In this document: positions 52,392-61,446 of the stretch, in pieces
Numbering within the stretch: the stretch's first letter is position 1
Layout: each line of letters opens with the position of its first letter
Assembly (NCBI RefSeq): GCF_900176275.1
Contig: NZ_FWXD01000008.1
Span: forward strand, 62,001 to 126,000
Length of the DNA: 64,000 nucleotides
Direction of reading: 5' to 3'
Source: Andreprevotia lacus DSM 23236
GTDB lineage: Bacteria > Pseudomonadota > Gammaproteobacteria > Burkholderiales > Chitinibacteraceae
The notes under the pieces: generated by a model
What the model saw: only the letters and a program-made list of their open reading frames with translations
What the model was told of the DNA's origin: nothing
The model's database searches: none
Program-made: the position numbers and the translations under genes

Positions 52392-53939
52392 ATGTCCGAA
52401 GCGCTGCGCCGTGCCGTGGGCCAATTGCTGATGGTCGGTTTTGAAGGCTATGAGGTCAATGCACATATCGAACAGATGATTCGCCGCTACCATATTGGCG
52501 GCGTGATCCTGTTTCGCCGCAATATCGATACGCCGGCACAGGTGGCCGCGATGTGTCGCCGTCTGCAGGAAATCAATGCCGAGGTGAGCGATCAGCCTTT
52601 GTTGATCGGCATCGACCAGGAAGGCGGCATGGTGATGCGCATCGAAGAAGGCGTCACCCCGCTGCCGTCTGCCATGGCGTATCAGGCTGTTGGCTCGGTG
52701 GACGATTGCGTGGCCTTGTCGCGCATCGGTGCGGACGAGTTGCGCCAGATGGGCATTAACCTGAATCTGGCGCCGGATCTGGACATCAACAACAATCCGC
52801 TGAATCCGGTGATCGGCGTGCGCGCTTTTGGCGAGGATGTAGCAACGGTCAACCGCTATGGCCTGGCGGCCATGCGTGGCATGCAGGATGCCGGCATCGG
52901 CGTGATGGCCAAGCACTTCCCCGGCCATGGCGATACCGCTGCCGATTCCCACTATGCACTGCCGGTGGTGCCGCACGACAAGGCACGGCTGGATGCGGTG
53001 GAGCTGGCGCCGTTCAAGGCTGCGATTGCTGCCGGCGTCGATTCGATGATGACCGCGCATGTAGTCTTCCCGGCCATCGAACCGGATACCAGCGTGCCTG
53101 CTACTTTATCGCGTGCAGTGCTGACCGGCCTGCTGCGTGACGAACTGGGTTTTGACGGCCTGGTGCTGACCGACTGCCTGGAAATGGCGCCGATTGCCGA
53201 AGGCATCGGCATTGCCGAAGGCGCCGTGCTTTCCGTGCTGGCCGGTGCGGACATGGTGCTGGTATCGCACTTGCCGCATCGCCAGACAGCGGCGGCCGAA
53301 GCGCTGTATGCCGCAGCCCGGCAGGGCAGGCTGGATGCAGATCAGATCGTCACGGCCACCCGGCGCATTCACGCGCTCAAGCAAAAGCCTGCCATGCAGG
53401 ATTGGCGCAGCCTGCCGCTGCCGCCCGCCGGCTTGCGCACACCCGATGCGTTGGCACTGGCCGCCCGCGTACAGGCCGATGCCGTGCAGCTGGTCGGTGC
53501 ATTCCGCCCGCTGGATACCGGCAAGTCCGTGCTGCTGATCACGCTGGAGGTGCACACCCACACCGAAATCGATGAGGTTGCACTGGGCAAGAACAAGGAG
53601 GAGCGCGGCTCCTTGCTGCCGGGCTTGCTGGATGCCGGCTTGAGCGTGAGCGAAGCAGTGCTGGAGCCGAATGCCAGGAACGAAGACGTCGCCCGTATCG
53701 CTGCATTGGCAAAGCAGGCCGAGCAGATCGTACTGCAGAGCTATAACGCAGTGCTGTTCAGCAGCCAGCAGGCGCTGCTGGCGGCGCTGCCCGTTGATCG
53801 CACCTGGCTGGTGGCGGGGCGCTTGCCGTATGACCTTGATCTGGCGCCGCGTGTGCAGGGCAGGCTGGCAGCCTTCGGCAACCGCCCGGCCGCACTGGCG
53901 CCAGTGCTGGAGCATCTGCTGGGCAAGCGGGAAGGCTGA
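52392..53939 (+). CDS. nagZ: Glycoside hydrolase family 3 beta-N-acetylhexosaminidase
   Basis: 515 residues, longer than the roughly 340-residue proteobacterial NagZ. Residues 1-335 are the GH3 barrel with KHFPGHGD at 174-181 and the acid/base His187 in DTAADSH. The nucleophile is Asp261 in LTDCLEM. Residues 345-515 form a second alpha/beta domain, resembling the two-domain B. subtilis-type NagZ. NagZ removes GlcNAc from recycled muropeptides and may fit with anmK in this genome. A cytoplasmic location is likely since no signal peptide is seen. GAGGAGAGGT precedes the start. Confidence 0.88.
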   Translation: MSEALRRAVGQLLMVGFEGYEVNAHIEQMIRRYHIGGVILFRRNIDTPAQVAAMCRRLQEINAEVSDQPLLIGIDQEGGMVMRIEEGVTPLPSAMAYQAVGSVDDCVALSRIGADELRQMGINLNLAPDLDINNNPLNPVIGVRAFGEDVATVNRYGLAAMRGMQDAGIGVMAKHFPGHGDTAADSHYALPVVPHDKARLDAVELAPFKAAIAAGVDSMMTAHVVFPAIEPDTSVPATLSRAVLTGLLRDELGFDGLVLTDCLEMAPIAEGIGIAEGAVLSVLAGADMVLVSHLPHRQTAAAEALYAAARQGRLDADQIVTATRRIHALKQKPAMQDWRSLPLPPAGLRTPDALALAARVQADAVQLVGAFRPLDTGKSVLLITLEVHTHTEIDEVALGKNKEERGSLLPGLLDAGLSVSEAVLEPNARNEDVARIAALAKQAEQIVLQSYNAVLFSSQQALLAALPVDRTWLVAGRLPYDLDLAPRVQGRLAAFGNRPAALAPVLEHLLGKREG

Positions 53940-53957
53940 TCGACGCCGCGCTGATGG

Positions 53958-53988
53958 AAAAACAGCCCGCTGATGCGGGCTGTTTTCT
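53958..53988 (+). terminator. Terminator after nagZ
   Basis: AAAACAGCCCGC, loop TGAT, GCGGGCTGTTTT, then CTTT. It may also serve the convergent DUF2863 gene. Confidence 0.85.
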
Positions 53989-54003
53989 TTGGAGCCGGCA
54001 GGC

Positions 54004-55182
54004 TTAGTGCAGCGTGGTCGGCTGGGTGTTCTCTTCTTCTTCGGGCATGCCGACGTGCAGCAATTCACCATCGAGGTTGGGATAGAAGGGGCTGCCGCAA
54101 TCGTCGCAGTATTCCAGCGGAAAATCCTGGTCGTGCACGTGGATGGCGGTGACACCGATTTCCTTGAGGATGGCTTCGATTTCGGCTACGCAATCGGTGT
54201 GCTCGTCTTCGCCGTCCAGCAGCGGCCAGACCACGCCGTGCAGCACGGCATCTTCACCATACTTGCTGAAGCCGACGCGGTATTCCTCAAGCTGGGTGCC
54301 GTGGAACTGGCCGACGACGGCCTGCAACTGGCGTGGCTCTATGCCCAGTGCGATGGTCAGATAAGCCACCGTGGCCTGGATGGAGTAGCCGCGCGACAGG
54401 CGGTCGGACTGGCGCCACGCACTGTGATAGGCACCCGGCATGGCAAACTCGAATGCAGACCCGGCCAGCAGCCCTTGCATGACGGCGCCGCCCTGTTTCT
54501 GCCATTGCTCCAGCGCCTGCATGCGGTCGCCGTCTTCTTCCTGCCAGCGGAACATTGCCTGCCCGGTGGGTGCAGCTACCACGCCCAGCAGATAGCGCGT
54601 ATCGGCAAGGAATGCCTTGGTCTCTGGCAAGCTGCGGGCATCCACGCCCAGGTTCTGGTTGGCGATGGCGGCTTCGGCCAGTGTCTGGGTCAATTCTGCG
54701 GTCGGCACAAAGCCGCGTGGCAGCTGGTCCGGGCTGAACAGGAAATCTGCCAACGCTACACGGGCACCAGCAGCCAGTACATGTGCGCCCAGCTGTACCT
54801 TGAGATTCTTGAGCGTATCCGGGCTAATGCTGCCGCCACCGATTTGCCAGCGCGACCAGGCCAGTGCCGGCGCGGAGATCAACAGCGCATCCCACGGCTG
54901 GCCATCGACCATGATGCGCGTGGTTTCGCAGGCGCCTTCGATCATGTCCGCCAGCGCCTCGTAGGCACGGCCATCGCCTTGCGATACGGCGTCCAGCGCG
55001 CTGTTGAGCACGTCTTCCTCGCGCTCGGCGATCAGGTTGGCAATCTTGTGGTGCAGTTGTGCCTCCCAGAAGAGGTCTTCCACCCGACTGGACGAATCGG
55101 CCAGTCCATTGGCAAGCCGCAGCAGCTCGTTCTCATCGGCGGTGGTGCGGCCGCGGCGGGCAGGGCGGTTGCGTTTCAGCAT
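54004..55182 (-). CDS. DUF2863 family protein
   Basis: 392 residues, found mainly in betaproteobacteria. A basic start (MLKRNRPARRGRTTADENELLRLA) leads to a mostly helical body. LISAPALAWSRWQIG and the zinc-knuckle-like end YCDDCGSPFYPNLDGELLH with CxxC are recognisable. The acidic C-terminus has EEEENTQP. No membrane segment or signal is seen, so it is cytoplasmic. Function unknown. Confidence 0.85.
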   Translation of the reverse strand: MLKRNRPARRGRTTADENELLRLANGLADSSSRVEDLFWEAQLHHKIANLIAEREEDVLNSALDAVSQGDGRAYEALADMIEGACETTRIMVDGQPWDALLISAPALAWSRWQIGGGSISPDTLKNLKVQLGAHVLAAGARVALADFLFSPDQLPRGFVPTAELTQTLAEAAIANQNLGVDARSLPETKAFLADTRYLLGVVAAPTGQAMFRWQEEDGDRMQALEQWQKQGGAVMQGLLAGSAFEFAMPGAYHSAWRQSDRLSRGYSIQATVAYLTIALGIEPRQLQAVVGQFHGTQLEEYRVGFSKYGEDAVLHGVVWPLLDGEDEHTDCVAEIEAILKEIGVTAIHVHDQDFPLEYCDDCGSPFYPNLDGELLHVGMPEEEENTQPTTLH

Positions 55183-55211
55183 GGCGGACTCCAGTCGGTC
55201 AATTGCTTATT

Positions 55212-55712
55212 CTACCCTGACAAGGCATCGGCGCGCTGCATCAATGCCGCGCCATCACCATAGGCGGCAGCGTTACCGATGCAGGCAAAGCCCCAGCGCT
55301 CCCAGAACGGTACCGAGCCTTGCACCGCCACCAGCATGGTGCGCGGCAGGCCGTGCGCACGGCCCCACTGCAGCGCAGCCTCGATCAGGCGTGGCGCCAG
55401 CCCTTGGCCGCGGGCGGCAGGATGCAGCGCCAGATCGTGCAGAAAGTGGCAATCAGCCTGTTCGGGCAGGGTCAGGGTGGCATGATCAAGCGCGGGTGGG
55501 GCATTGCCTGCCCACGGATGGGTCAGAAAGTAACCCATGGCGACGCCATCGCATTCGATCAACCAGTGCGAATCGGGCGAAAGCTGCAGCTTGCGCTCGA
55601 AAGTGCCTGTCGCTTCAAGGTATTCGGTGGGGTAGCAGGCAGATTGAATGCGGGTGAGGTGGGGCAGGTCGTCAACGGTGGCATTGCGCACCGTGATTGA
55701 ATCATGTTTCAA
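55212..55712 (-). CDS. GNAT-family N-acetyltransferase
   Basis: 166 residues if the TTG at 55712 is used (KHDSITVRNATVDDLPHL). The acetyl-CoA-binding motif is LHDLALHPAARGQGLAPRLIEAA, and WERWGFACIGN ends the fold. No good ribosome binding site supports this start, so 5' extension is possible, but further upstream it would approach the divergent cysteine-cluster gene. The substrate is unknown. Convergent neighbours are absent. Confidence 0.8.
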   Translation of the reverse strand: MKHDSITVRNATVDDLPHLTRIQSACYPTEYLEATGTFERKLQLSPDSHWLIECDGVAMGYFLTHPWAGNAPPALDHATLTLPEQADCHFLHDLALHPAARGQGLAPRLIEAALQWGRAHGLPRTMLVAVQGSVPFWERWGFACIGNAAAYGDGAALMQRADALSG

Positions 55713-55812
55713 AACAGTAGCTTGGCTTGATTGTGGCGAGGTGGCAGCATAGCGGCTTCGGCCCGCCCGGGCAAGGCGGTAAAATGCCGGGGTCTTGATG
55801 CTGGGCCCATGT

Positions 55813-56148
55813 ATGAACCCCTGTCTTTCCTGTGGCGCGTGCTGCGCGGCATTTCGCGTGAGCTTTGATGAATCCGAGTTGCAATCGGAAGGGGGCAGTG
55901 TGCCCGACAGCCTGGCCGACCCGGAATCGGGGCGCACCTGGCGCTTGCGCGGTACCGATTATGCGCAGCCGCGCTGCATTGCGCTGATGGGCGAGATTGG
56001 CAAGCAGGTGGGCTGCGGCATCTATCGCGAGCGGCCAAATCCGTGTCGCGAGTTTGCCCCGCTGGCCGAAATCGGCGTGTTCTCGGCCGCCTGCAACCGC
56101 GCGCGGGCGCGGCACGGCTTGCCGCCGCTGCAGGTGGATGCCGAGTAG
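55813..56148 (+). CDS. YkgJ-family cysteine-cluster protein
   Basis: 111 residues. MNPCLSCGACCAAFRVSFDESE carries the CxxCxxCC-like cluster, joined later by RCIALMGE, CGIYRERPNPCREF and ACNRARARHG. The YkgJ/UPF0153 family is thought to bind zinc or iron-sulfur; its function is unresolved. The ATG at 55813 is in frame with this motif. It lies 11 bases before the convergent VanZ gene end. Confidence 0.88.
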   Translation: MNPCLSCGACCAAFRVSFDESELQSEGGSVPDSLADPESGRTWRLRGTDYAQPRCIALMGEIGKQVGCGIYRERPNPCREFAPLAEIGVFSAACNRARARHGLPPLQVDAE

Positions 56149-56158
56149 CTGCAGGCGC

Positions 56159-56536
56159 TCAGATGGTCTGGCGCAGCCGTTGCAATTGCGCGTAAGCCAG
56201 CTCCAGCAGTGAGACCAGCACAACCGCGACGCTGTCGGCCGCCAGATCGGCCCACTCTGCCGAGCGGTCTGGAGTAAACCATTGCAGGATTTCGATCAGG
56301 CCGCCAAAGCCGATCAGGCCAAGGACGACGAGCCAGCCGCGCTGCGGAAACGCGCGCCAGCCCAGCCAGGTCAGCGTGGCAAAGGCCAGCAAGTGATTGC
56401 TCTTGTCCCAACCGGTGCTGGGTGATTCCTGCGCCGGAATCAGCGCAAGCACCAGTACGCTGATGGCGCAGCAGGCAAGCAGCCCCCACCAGATAGCACG
56501 GGTGCTGCGGTTGCTGGAGGTAAACAAAAGGCGCAA
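56159..56536 (-). CDS. VanZ-like membrane protein
   Basis: 125 residues with four hydrophobic segments. The VanZ-like pattern is present: WDKSNHLLAFATLTWLGWRAFP and LIEILQWFTPDRSAEWADLAADSVAV. The VanZ family includes a teicoplanin resistance accessory protein, but most members have no known role. Cytoplasmic membrane location. Confidence 0.85.
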   Translation of the reverse strand: MRLLFTSSNRSTRAIWWGLLACCAISVLVLALIPAQESPSTGWDKSNHLLAFATLTWLGWRAFPQRGWLVVLGLIGFGGLIEILQWFTPDRSAEWADLAADSVAVVLVSLLELAYAQLQRLRQTI

Positions 56537-56641
56537 CGGTTTATCCTTGATGATGAGGGTATGGCAAACGGCAGGCCGGATTGTAGCCTTGTTGAGTGCT
56601 TTCCATTTGCTTGCCGGAACGTAATTTTTGCCGTGCAGGCA

Positions 56642-56668
56642 TGAAAAAGCCCGGCTTGGCCGGGCCTT
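56642..56668 (-). terminator. Terminator after the DEAD-box helicase gene
   Basis: On the - strand GGCCCGGCC, short loop, GCCGGGCTTTTT: a strong hairpin with T tract about 20 bases after the helicase stop. Confidence 0.85.
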
Positions 56669-56685
56669 CTCAAGTCGGGGACGAC

Positions 56686-58689
56686 TTAGCGGAACTTGCG
56701 TGCCGGGCGCTCGCCGCTGGGCTGGCCACGCTCTGCGCGGTCACCAAAGCTGCGGGTGCGTTCGCCCTGGCCGAAACCGCCTTCGCGGCGCTCGCCAAAG
56801 CCACCCTCGCGGCGTTGTTCGCCGCCGAAGCGACGTTCGCCACTGCCACCTTCACGGTTGCCGAAGCTGCGTTCGCGCTGGCCTTCACCAAAGCTGCGCG
56901 GGGCGCGGTCGGCAAAGCTGCGCTCGCCACGCTGCTCGCGATCACCGAAGCTGCGCTGCGGACGATCACCGCCGCCAAAGCTGCGATTGCCACGATCACC
57001 AGAGTTGCGTTCGGCGCCATTGCCGCGATCGCCGAAGGAGCGCTCGCCACCTGCGGCACGGTCACCGAAGGAGCGTTCGCCACCGTTGCGGTCGCCAAAC
57101 GAACGATCGCCGAAGCTGCGTTGCTGGCCGCGATCACCGAACGGACGCTCGCTGCGTTGCGGGCGGTCGCCGCCAAAGCTGCGCTCGCCACCAAAATTGC
57201 CACGATCTTCACGCGGCTTGAAGCTGCGTTCGCCATCGCGGTTGAAATCGCGTTGACCTTCCGGGCGGGCGCCTTGATAGCCACCCTCCGAACGACCGCC
57301 GCCGAAACCGCCACGGCTTTGGCCGTCACGGTTGCCGCGGTAGCCGCCGCCATCACGCTGGCCGCCACCAAAGCCGCCACTGCGACCGCCACGGAAACCG
57401 CCGCCTTCACGCGGGCCACGGTCAGACGGGTTAAAGCGAGCTTCCAGGCCTTCCACTGCCAGGGTAGCCGGCGCAATGTTGTAGCGGCGACGGATCTTGG
57501 TCAGCAGATGGAAGTCGTTCTTGCCTACCAGCGACACGGCACGGCCTTCACGACCAGCGCGACCGGTACGACCAATGCGGTGCACGTAGTCTTCGGCAAA
57601 CTTCGGCAGGTCGAAGTTGATGACGAGGCCAATACCGGCCACGTCGATACCGCGTGCGGCCACGTCGGTGGCCACGATTACGTCGATTTCATTGTGACGC
57701 AGGCGGTTCAGCACCTTGGTGCGCACGCGCTGTTGCAGGTCGCCGTGCAGGGCATCGGCGCGCACGCTTTGCATGCGCAGGTAGTCGGCCACCGAGTCAG
57801 CGTCCACCTTGGTGGCGGTGAACACGATGGCTTGGGTGCCCGGAGCGGCCTTGATCAGGGCTTCAGTCAGCTTTTGCTTGTGCTCGTAGCCATCGGCAAA
57901 GTGGATCGATTGCTCGACGCTTTCGGTCGGAGTGCCGGTGGCAGCCAGCTCGACCTTCTTCGGGTCGCGCATCATCGGCAGCGCGAAACGCTGGATGGTT
58001 TCGGACAGCGTGGCCGAGAACAGTGCGGTCTGGCGTTCAGCCGGCAGTTCGGCAACGATGGTGTTGATGTCGTCGATGAAGCCCATGTCCAACATGCGGT
58101 CGGCTTCGTCCAGCACCAGCAGTTCCAGGCGACGGAAGTCGATACGACCACCGCGCATCAGGTCCATCAGGCGGCCCGGGGTGGCAACCAGCACTTCAAA
58201 CGGCTGGGCCAGTTGCTTGTGTTGTACCGGGTAGGGCACGCCGCCAACAACAGCAACGACCTTGCAACGCGGAATGCGGCGCACGAACTGGGTCGCCACC
58301 TTGGCAACCTGCTCGGCCAGTTCACGTGTCGGGGTCAGTACCAACACGCGCGGGCCACGGCTGTGGTGCACGGCCGGCTTGGCCAGCTTCTGGATGGCCG
58401 GCAGCAGGAAGGCCGCGGTCTTGCCGGTGCCGGTTTGCGCCGAAGCCAGCAGGTCATGGCCTTCGAGAATGACGGGGATGGCTTGCGCCTGGATCGGGGT
58501 CGGGGTGGTGATGCCCTGGCGAGCCACGTCGGCTACCAGATCATCAGCGAGGCCCAGTGCGGCAAAGCCGTTTTCGACCGGTGCAGCGTCTGCAGCGGCG
58601 GTTTCAGCGGCAGCGGTTTCAATCACGCTGGCGACGACGGCGTCGAGCTTGGTTACGTTAGCGTTGTCGTTGTTTTCAATGTGGGACAT
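56686..58689 (-). CDS. rhlE: RhlE-type DEAD-box RNA helicase
   Basis: 667 residues. The core has GFAALGLADDLV (Q motif region), AQTGTGKT, TPTRELAEQ, TPGRLMDL, VLDEADRMLDMG, SATL, and HRIGRTGRAG. Residues from about 430 on are a low-complexity tail of Gly/Arg and a repeated SFGDR unit, expected to bind RNA and to be disordered. RhlE helps ribosome assembly and mRNA turnover. AAGGAATG precedes the ATG at 58689. The leader is about 355 bases if the promoter at 59051-59079 is used. The symbol is by family resemblance; DeaD/CsdA and DbpA lack this tail type. Confidence 0.88.
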   Translation of the reverse strand: MSHIENNDNANVTKLDAVVASVIETAAAETAAADAAPVENGFAALGLADDLVADVARQGITTPTPIQAQAIPVILEGHDLLASAQTGTGKTAAFLLPAIQKLAKPAVHHSRGPRVLVLTPTRELAEQVAKVATQFVRRIPRCKVVAVVGGVPYPVQHKQLAQPFEVLVATPGRLMDLMRGGRIDFRRLELLVLDEADRMLDMGFIDDINTIVAELPAERQTALFSATLSETIQRFALPMMRDPKKVELAATGTPTESVEQSIHFADGYEHKQKLTEALIKAAPGTQAIVFTATKVDADSVADYLRMQSVRADALHGDLQQRVRTKVLNRLRHNEIDVIVATDVAARGIDVAGIGLVINFDLPKFAEDYVHRIGRTGRAGREGRAVSLVGKNDFHLLTKIRRRYNIAPATLAVEGLEARFNPSDRGPREGGGFRGGRSGGFGGGQRDGGGYRGNRDGQSRGGFGGGRSEGGYQGARPEGQRDFNRDGERSFKPREDRGNFGGERSFGGDRPQRSERPFGDRGQQRSFGDRSFGDRNGGERSFGDRAAGGERSFGDRGNGAERNSGDRGNRSFGGGDRPQRSFGDREQRGERSFADRAPRSFGEGQRERSFGNREGGSGERRFGGEQRREGGFGERREGGFGQGERTRSFGDRAERGQPSGERPARKFR

Positions 58690-59247
58690 CGTGCATTCCT
58701 TGCAAGTAAGGCCGCAAGCGAAGCCGAGAAAAAACCGGCAGGAAACCCATGGCAAAGCCATGCGCATCCGGGTTCGTATGGCAACGAACCAAGGTCTAGA
58801 GGGCGAAGTACGAATGAATGGCCGGTGCTTCGAGTCGATTCAACAGACGTCGAATGGTGCAGCAGCGCTGGTCGCAATCCAATCCCGCAACATCTCGGCG
58901 GAGCTTATCCGCGGCAGGACATCGACGCTAACCAGCAAGAACCGCGCACATCCCTGCGTTCAAAAGCGCTGGGTGAAGCTGTACCGGAGAGAAGGTCAGG
59001 TATCGATGCAATCCCCGTGCTCAAAAGGTCGGCACGGGCTGAAGCTGCGCATTATGCCAAGTCTGTGTCGGGTGCGCAACATTTTTTATCAACCCGCACT
59101 GATATGCTTGCCACATACCGGCAGGTTTGCTTGGCACGGCCGGATAAATCCGAAGCCATGGCTGGCGCAGCATGTCGCCAAACGCAAGCAGCGCAGGGCG
59201 TGCAGACTGCCGGGGCCGAGTTGCCGGCGCGGTCTTGCTGGTGTTGT
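58690..59247 (-). other. Helicase leader and promoter region
   Basis: 558 bases between mscS and the helicase start, with no protein gene recognised on either strand; the + strand frame through it is antisense to the helicase and its leader. It contains a probable promoter (59051-59079), leaving a long untranslated leader, a feature of cold-shock-controlled RNA helicases. Confidence 0.5.
59051..59079 (-). promoter_or_regulatory. Candidate promoter of the helicase gene
   Basis: On the - strand TTGCGC, 17-base spacer, CATAAT. The -10 matches consensus at five of six, the -35 at three of six. Confidence 0.45.
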
Positions 59248-60108
59248 TTATGGCGCAGTTGCCGCCTGCATGCCCAGCAGATAGTCCCGGATCAGGCGCT
59301 GTTCGATGCGTGCCCGCTGCCCCAGTGGCACTGGCAATTGCAGGTGCAGGCCGATTTCTTCGCGGTCATCGAGCGAGATGCGCAGGCGCGGTTCCAGCGT
59401 GGGGGTTTCCAGCGCGTAGCTCATGGCAACTTCACGCGCGTGGCGCTGCAGTTCGTCGCGGTATTCATCAACTACCACATGCGCTGCGGTCAGCAGCACG
59501 GATTCGGCGCGCTGCCAGTCGTCGTTGCGCTCTATGTTGATATGTATGGTTTGCACGACAAAGGTGCCGAGCATGGTCTCGTTATATAAGGGATTGGACA
59601 GCAGCACGCTGTTGGGCAGCGTGACGCCGCGCCCGACCGTGCCCTTGCTGGCCTGCACGTGGCTGGATTCGGTAATGGTAAAGGACAGCAGGTTGGTATC
59701 GATGACCTGGCCCTTGATACCGGCGACTTCGATACGATCCCCCACCGTAAACACATTGGTGCTGGTGCGGTAGATCGACCCCATCAGGCACAGGATCATT
59801 TCCTTGGTGGCCAGCACGATGGCGGCGGCAATGGCAACCAGCGATACGGCCAGCGTCTGCAGCTCATGCGCCCAGATGGTCACCAGTCCTACCAGGGTGA
59901 TGATCAGGGCTACATTGCGCAGCGTCACCAACCAGCGGCGTTTTACCTCGGCGGGCAGATCATTGCGCTGCAGGATGGTCCGGCGTATGACGGCGCGCAG
60001 CACCAGCAACACCAGCAGGAAGGTGACGGTAGTAACCAGATCACGCACGGCGGTCTTGTCGAAAATGGTGGTCTGCAGTCTGTCGAATAGCTGGGCAAGG
60101 GCATTCAT
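59248..60108 (-). CDS. MscS-family mechanosensitive channel
   Basis: 286 residues from the ATG at 60108. Three membrane helices lie near residues 20-38, 58-75 and 80-110, the last being the pore helix region (AVSLVAIAAAIVLATKEMILCLMG). The beta domain follows (FTVGDRIEVAGIKGQVIDTNLL). This is a compact member protecting against osmotic downshock. The extended frame to 60243 overlaps the divergent gene and is not coding. Confidence 0.9.
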   Translation of the reverse strand: MNALAQLFDRLQTTIFDKTAVRDLVTTVTFLLVLLVLRAVIRRTILQRNDLPAEVKRRWLVTLRNVALIITLVGLVTIWAHELQTLAVSLVAIAAAIVLATKEMILCLMGSIYRTSTNVFTVGDRIEVAGIKGQVIDTNLLSFTITESSHVQASKGTVGRGVTLPNSVLLSNPLYNETMLGTFVVQTIHINIERNDDWQRAESVLLTAAHVVVDEYRDELQRHAREVAMSYALETPTLEPRLRISLDDREEIGLHLQLPVPLGQRARIEQRLIRDYLLGMQAATAP

Positions 60109-60220
60109 GGGCTGGATTCTAGCGGATAGCCGGGCGGATGTCGGAGTCGCAGTTTGGCGTAGATGCTTGCGCTCACCAACCGGCGGCGTTAGGGTGCGCG
60201 GCTGAATGAAGGAGCGTGCA

Positions 60221-60697
60221 ATGAAATCCCTCGACACCACCACCTTGCAGCAACTGGCCGATACGGCGCGACAATCGCCGCGCCTGCGGGCAAACCATAA
60301 TTTTCATCCAGAGCTGCCTGACCCGATCCAGCGTCTGGCGATTGCCATGCAGCCGCGCACCTATGTGCGGCCACACCGCCATCCGCACACTTTCGAGGTG
60401 CTATTCCCGCTGGCAGGGCGTTTTGTGGTGTTGCATTTCAGCGATGACGGCGTGGTGACCCGCCGCACTGTACTGGGTGAGGACTGCAAGGTGCTCGAAA
60501 CCCCGGCTGGCGAATGGCATGCCGTGTTGTCGCTGGACGACGGTGGCGTGATTTTCGAGGTCAAGCACGGCCCCTATATGCCGATTGCCGCCGAAGATTA
60601 TCTGCCGGGTACCCCGGCTGAGGGCGAGCAGGGCATGGATGCGCTGATCAGCTGGTATGCCGATGCGCAACCGGGTATGCGCTTGCCGGGGCGCTGA
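60221..60697 (+). CDS. WbuC-like cupin protein
   Basis: 158 residues from the ATG at 60221, which has AAGGAG six bases upstream; the ATG at 60206 is less likely. The cupin core has RPHRHPHTFEVLFPLAGRF with the metal-binding histidines and glutamate, and ETPAGEWHAV as the second motif. The start ANHNFHPELPDPIQRL is WbuC-like. WbuC lies in some O-antigen clusters; this gene is isolated and its substrate unknown. Confidence 0.85.
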   Translation: MKSLDTTTLQQLADTARQSPRLRANHNFHPELPDPIQRLAIAMQPRTYVRPHRHPHTFEVLFPLAGRFVVLHFSDDGVVTRRTVLGEDCKVLETPAGEWHAVLSLDDGGVIFEVKHGPYMPIAAEDYLPGTPAEGEQGMDALISWYADAQPGMRLPGR

Positions 60698-60699
60698 AA

Positions 60700-61056
60700 T
60701 CAGGCCAGCGCGGAGAGCGTAGGCTCGGGCACAGTCGACGACGCGTAGGCAGCGTCGACCTTGCTGGCATCGACCGCTTTTGTATGGCCGGCTGCTGCCT
60801 GTCTACCGGTCAGCGTCAGCCAGTTAAGGAAGTCACGGCTTGTCGCCAGCAGCCAGCCATCTGGCTGGATGACTGGCGCTTCCGCCTCGGCAACGCCATC
60901 AGCTTGCGTGGTCGCATGGGGCTGCAGCGCGCCGTAGGGGTTGTGTGGCACATCGGCCAGATCGCCGTTTGGCGCGGCGCCGGGTTTGCGGCGCACCGCG
61001 TCTTCATGCCGGCGCAAACGGGCCGGCGACAGCATGTTCGTCAGCACGGGTAGCAT
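60700..61056 (-). CDS. Hypothetical protein
   Basis: 118 residues, no signal peptide, membrane segment or recognised domain. It has a basic start (LSPARLRRHEDAVRRKPG) and a mid-section VIQPDGWLLATSRDFLNWL that could be a short folded helix. It is alone between a cupin gene and a GIY-YIG gene with about 95 bases upstream. It may be real, but a chance open frame cannot be excluded. Confidence 0.4.
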   Translation of the reverse strand: MLPVLTNMLSPARLRRHEDAVRRKPGAAPNGDLADVPHNPYGALQPHATTQADGVAEAEAPVIQPDGWLLATSRDFLNWLTLTGRQAAAGHTKAVDASKVDAAYASSTVPEPTLSALA

Positions 61057-61151
61057 GGCTTGCCCTCCCAGTGGTGCTTTTACATGTCTCCAGCTTGAGG
61101 TAAACCCGCCTGGTGTGGCTGCGTACGGATACCTGCGATGCAGCCGGAAAA

Positions 61152-61445
61152 TTACCGCTCCGTGCGGGAACCCAGCGCAACGCGCATGGCATCGGCCAAC
61201 GGGTTTTGCGCGGCCAGGGTGCGCTTTTGCACGGCGGAGAGCTGCTTGATCGCGTATTCCGCCTTGAGTGCTGCCGAGCGGTCGGGCTGTTCCAGCACCA
61301 TGACCACGGTGCGTGGCGGCCGGGCGCGGGTGTAACGGGCGCCGCGCCCGCTGGCGTGCTCGTCAAAGCGGCGGACCACATCGGTGGCGATGCCGGTATA
61401 CAGGCTGCCATCCACGCATTCGAGCATGTAAACAAACCAGCTCAT
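61152..61445 (-). CDS. GIY-YIG nuclease-like protein
   Basis: 97 residues, a stand-alone GIY-YIG domain of UPF0213/YhbQ type. FVYMLECVDGSLYTGIATDVVRRFDEH has the two aromatic strands and catalytic Arg region, then ARYTRARPP and EYAIKQLSAVQK. Family members cut or bind DNA in vitro; their cellular role is unclear. It lies one base from the LysR gene end. Confidence 0.9.
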   Translation of the reverse strand: MSWFVYMLECVDGSLYTGIATDVVRRFDEHASGRGARYTRARPPRTVVMVLEQPDRSAALKAEYAIKQLSAVQKRTLAAQNPLADAMRVALGSRTER

Positions 61446-61446
61446 T

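Noticed and set aside
56596-59589. + strand ORF of 997 codons opposite the helicase gene
   Set aside because: Ala/Thr-rich antisense of the helicase and its leader; all helicase motifs are on the - strand.
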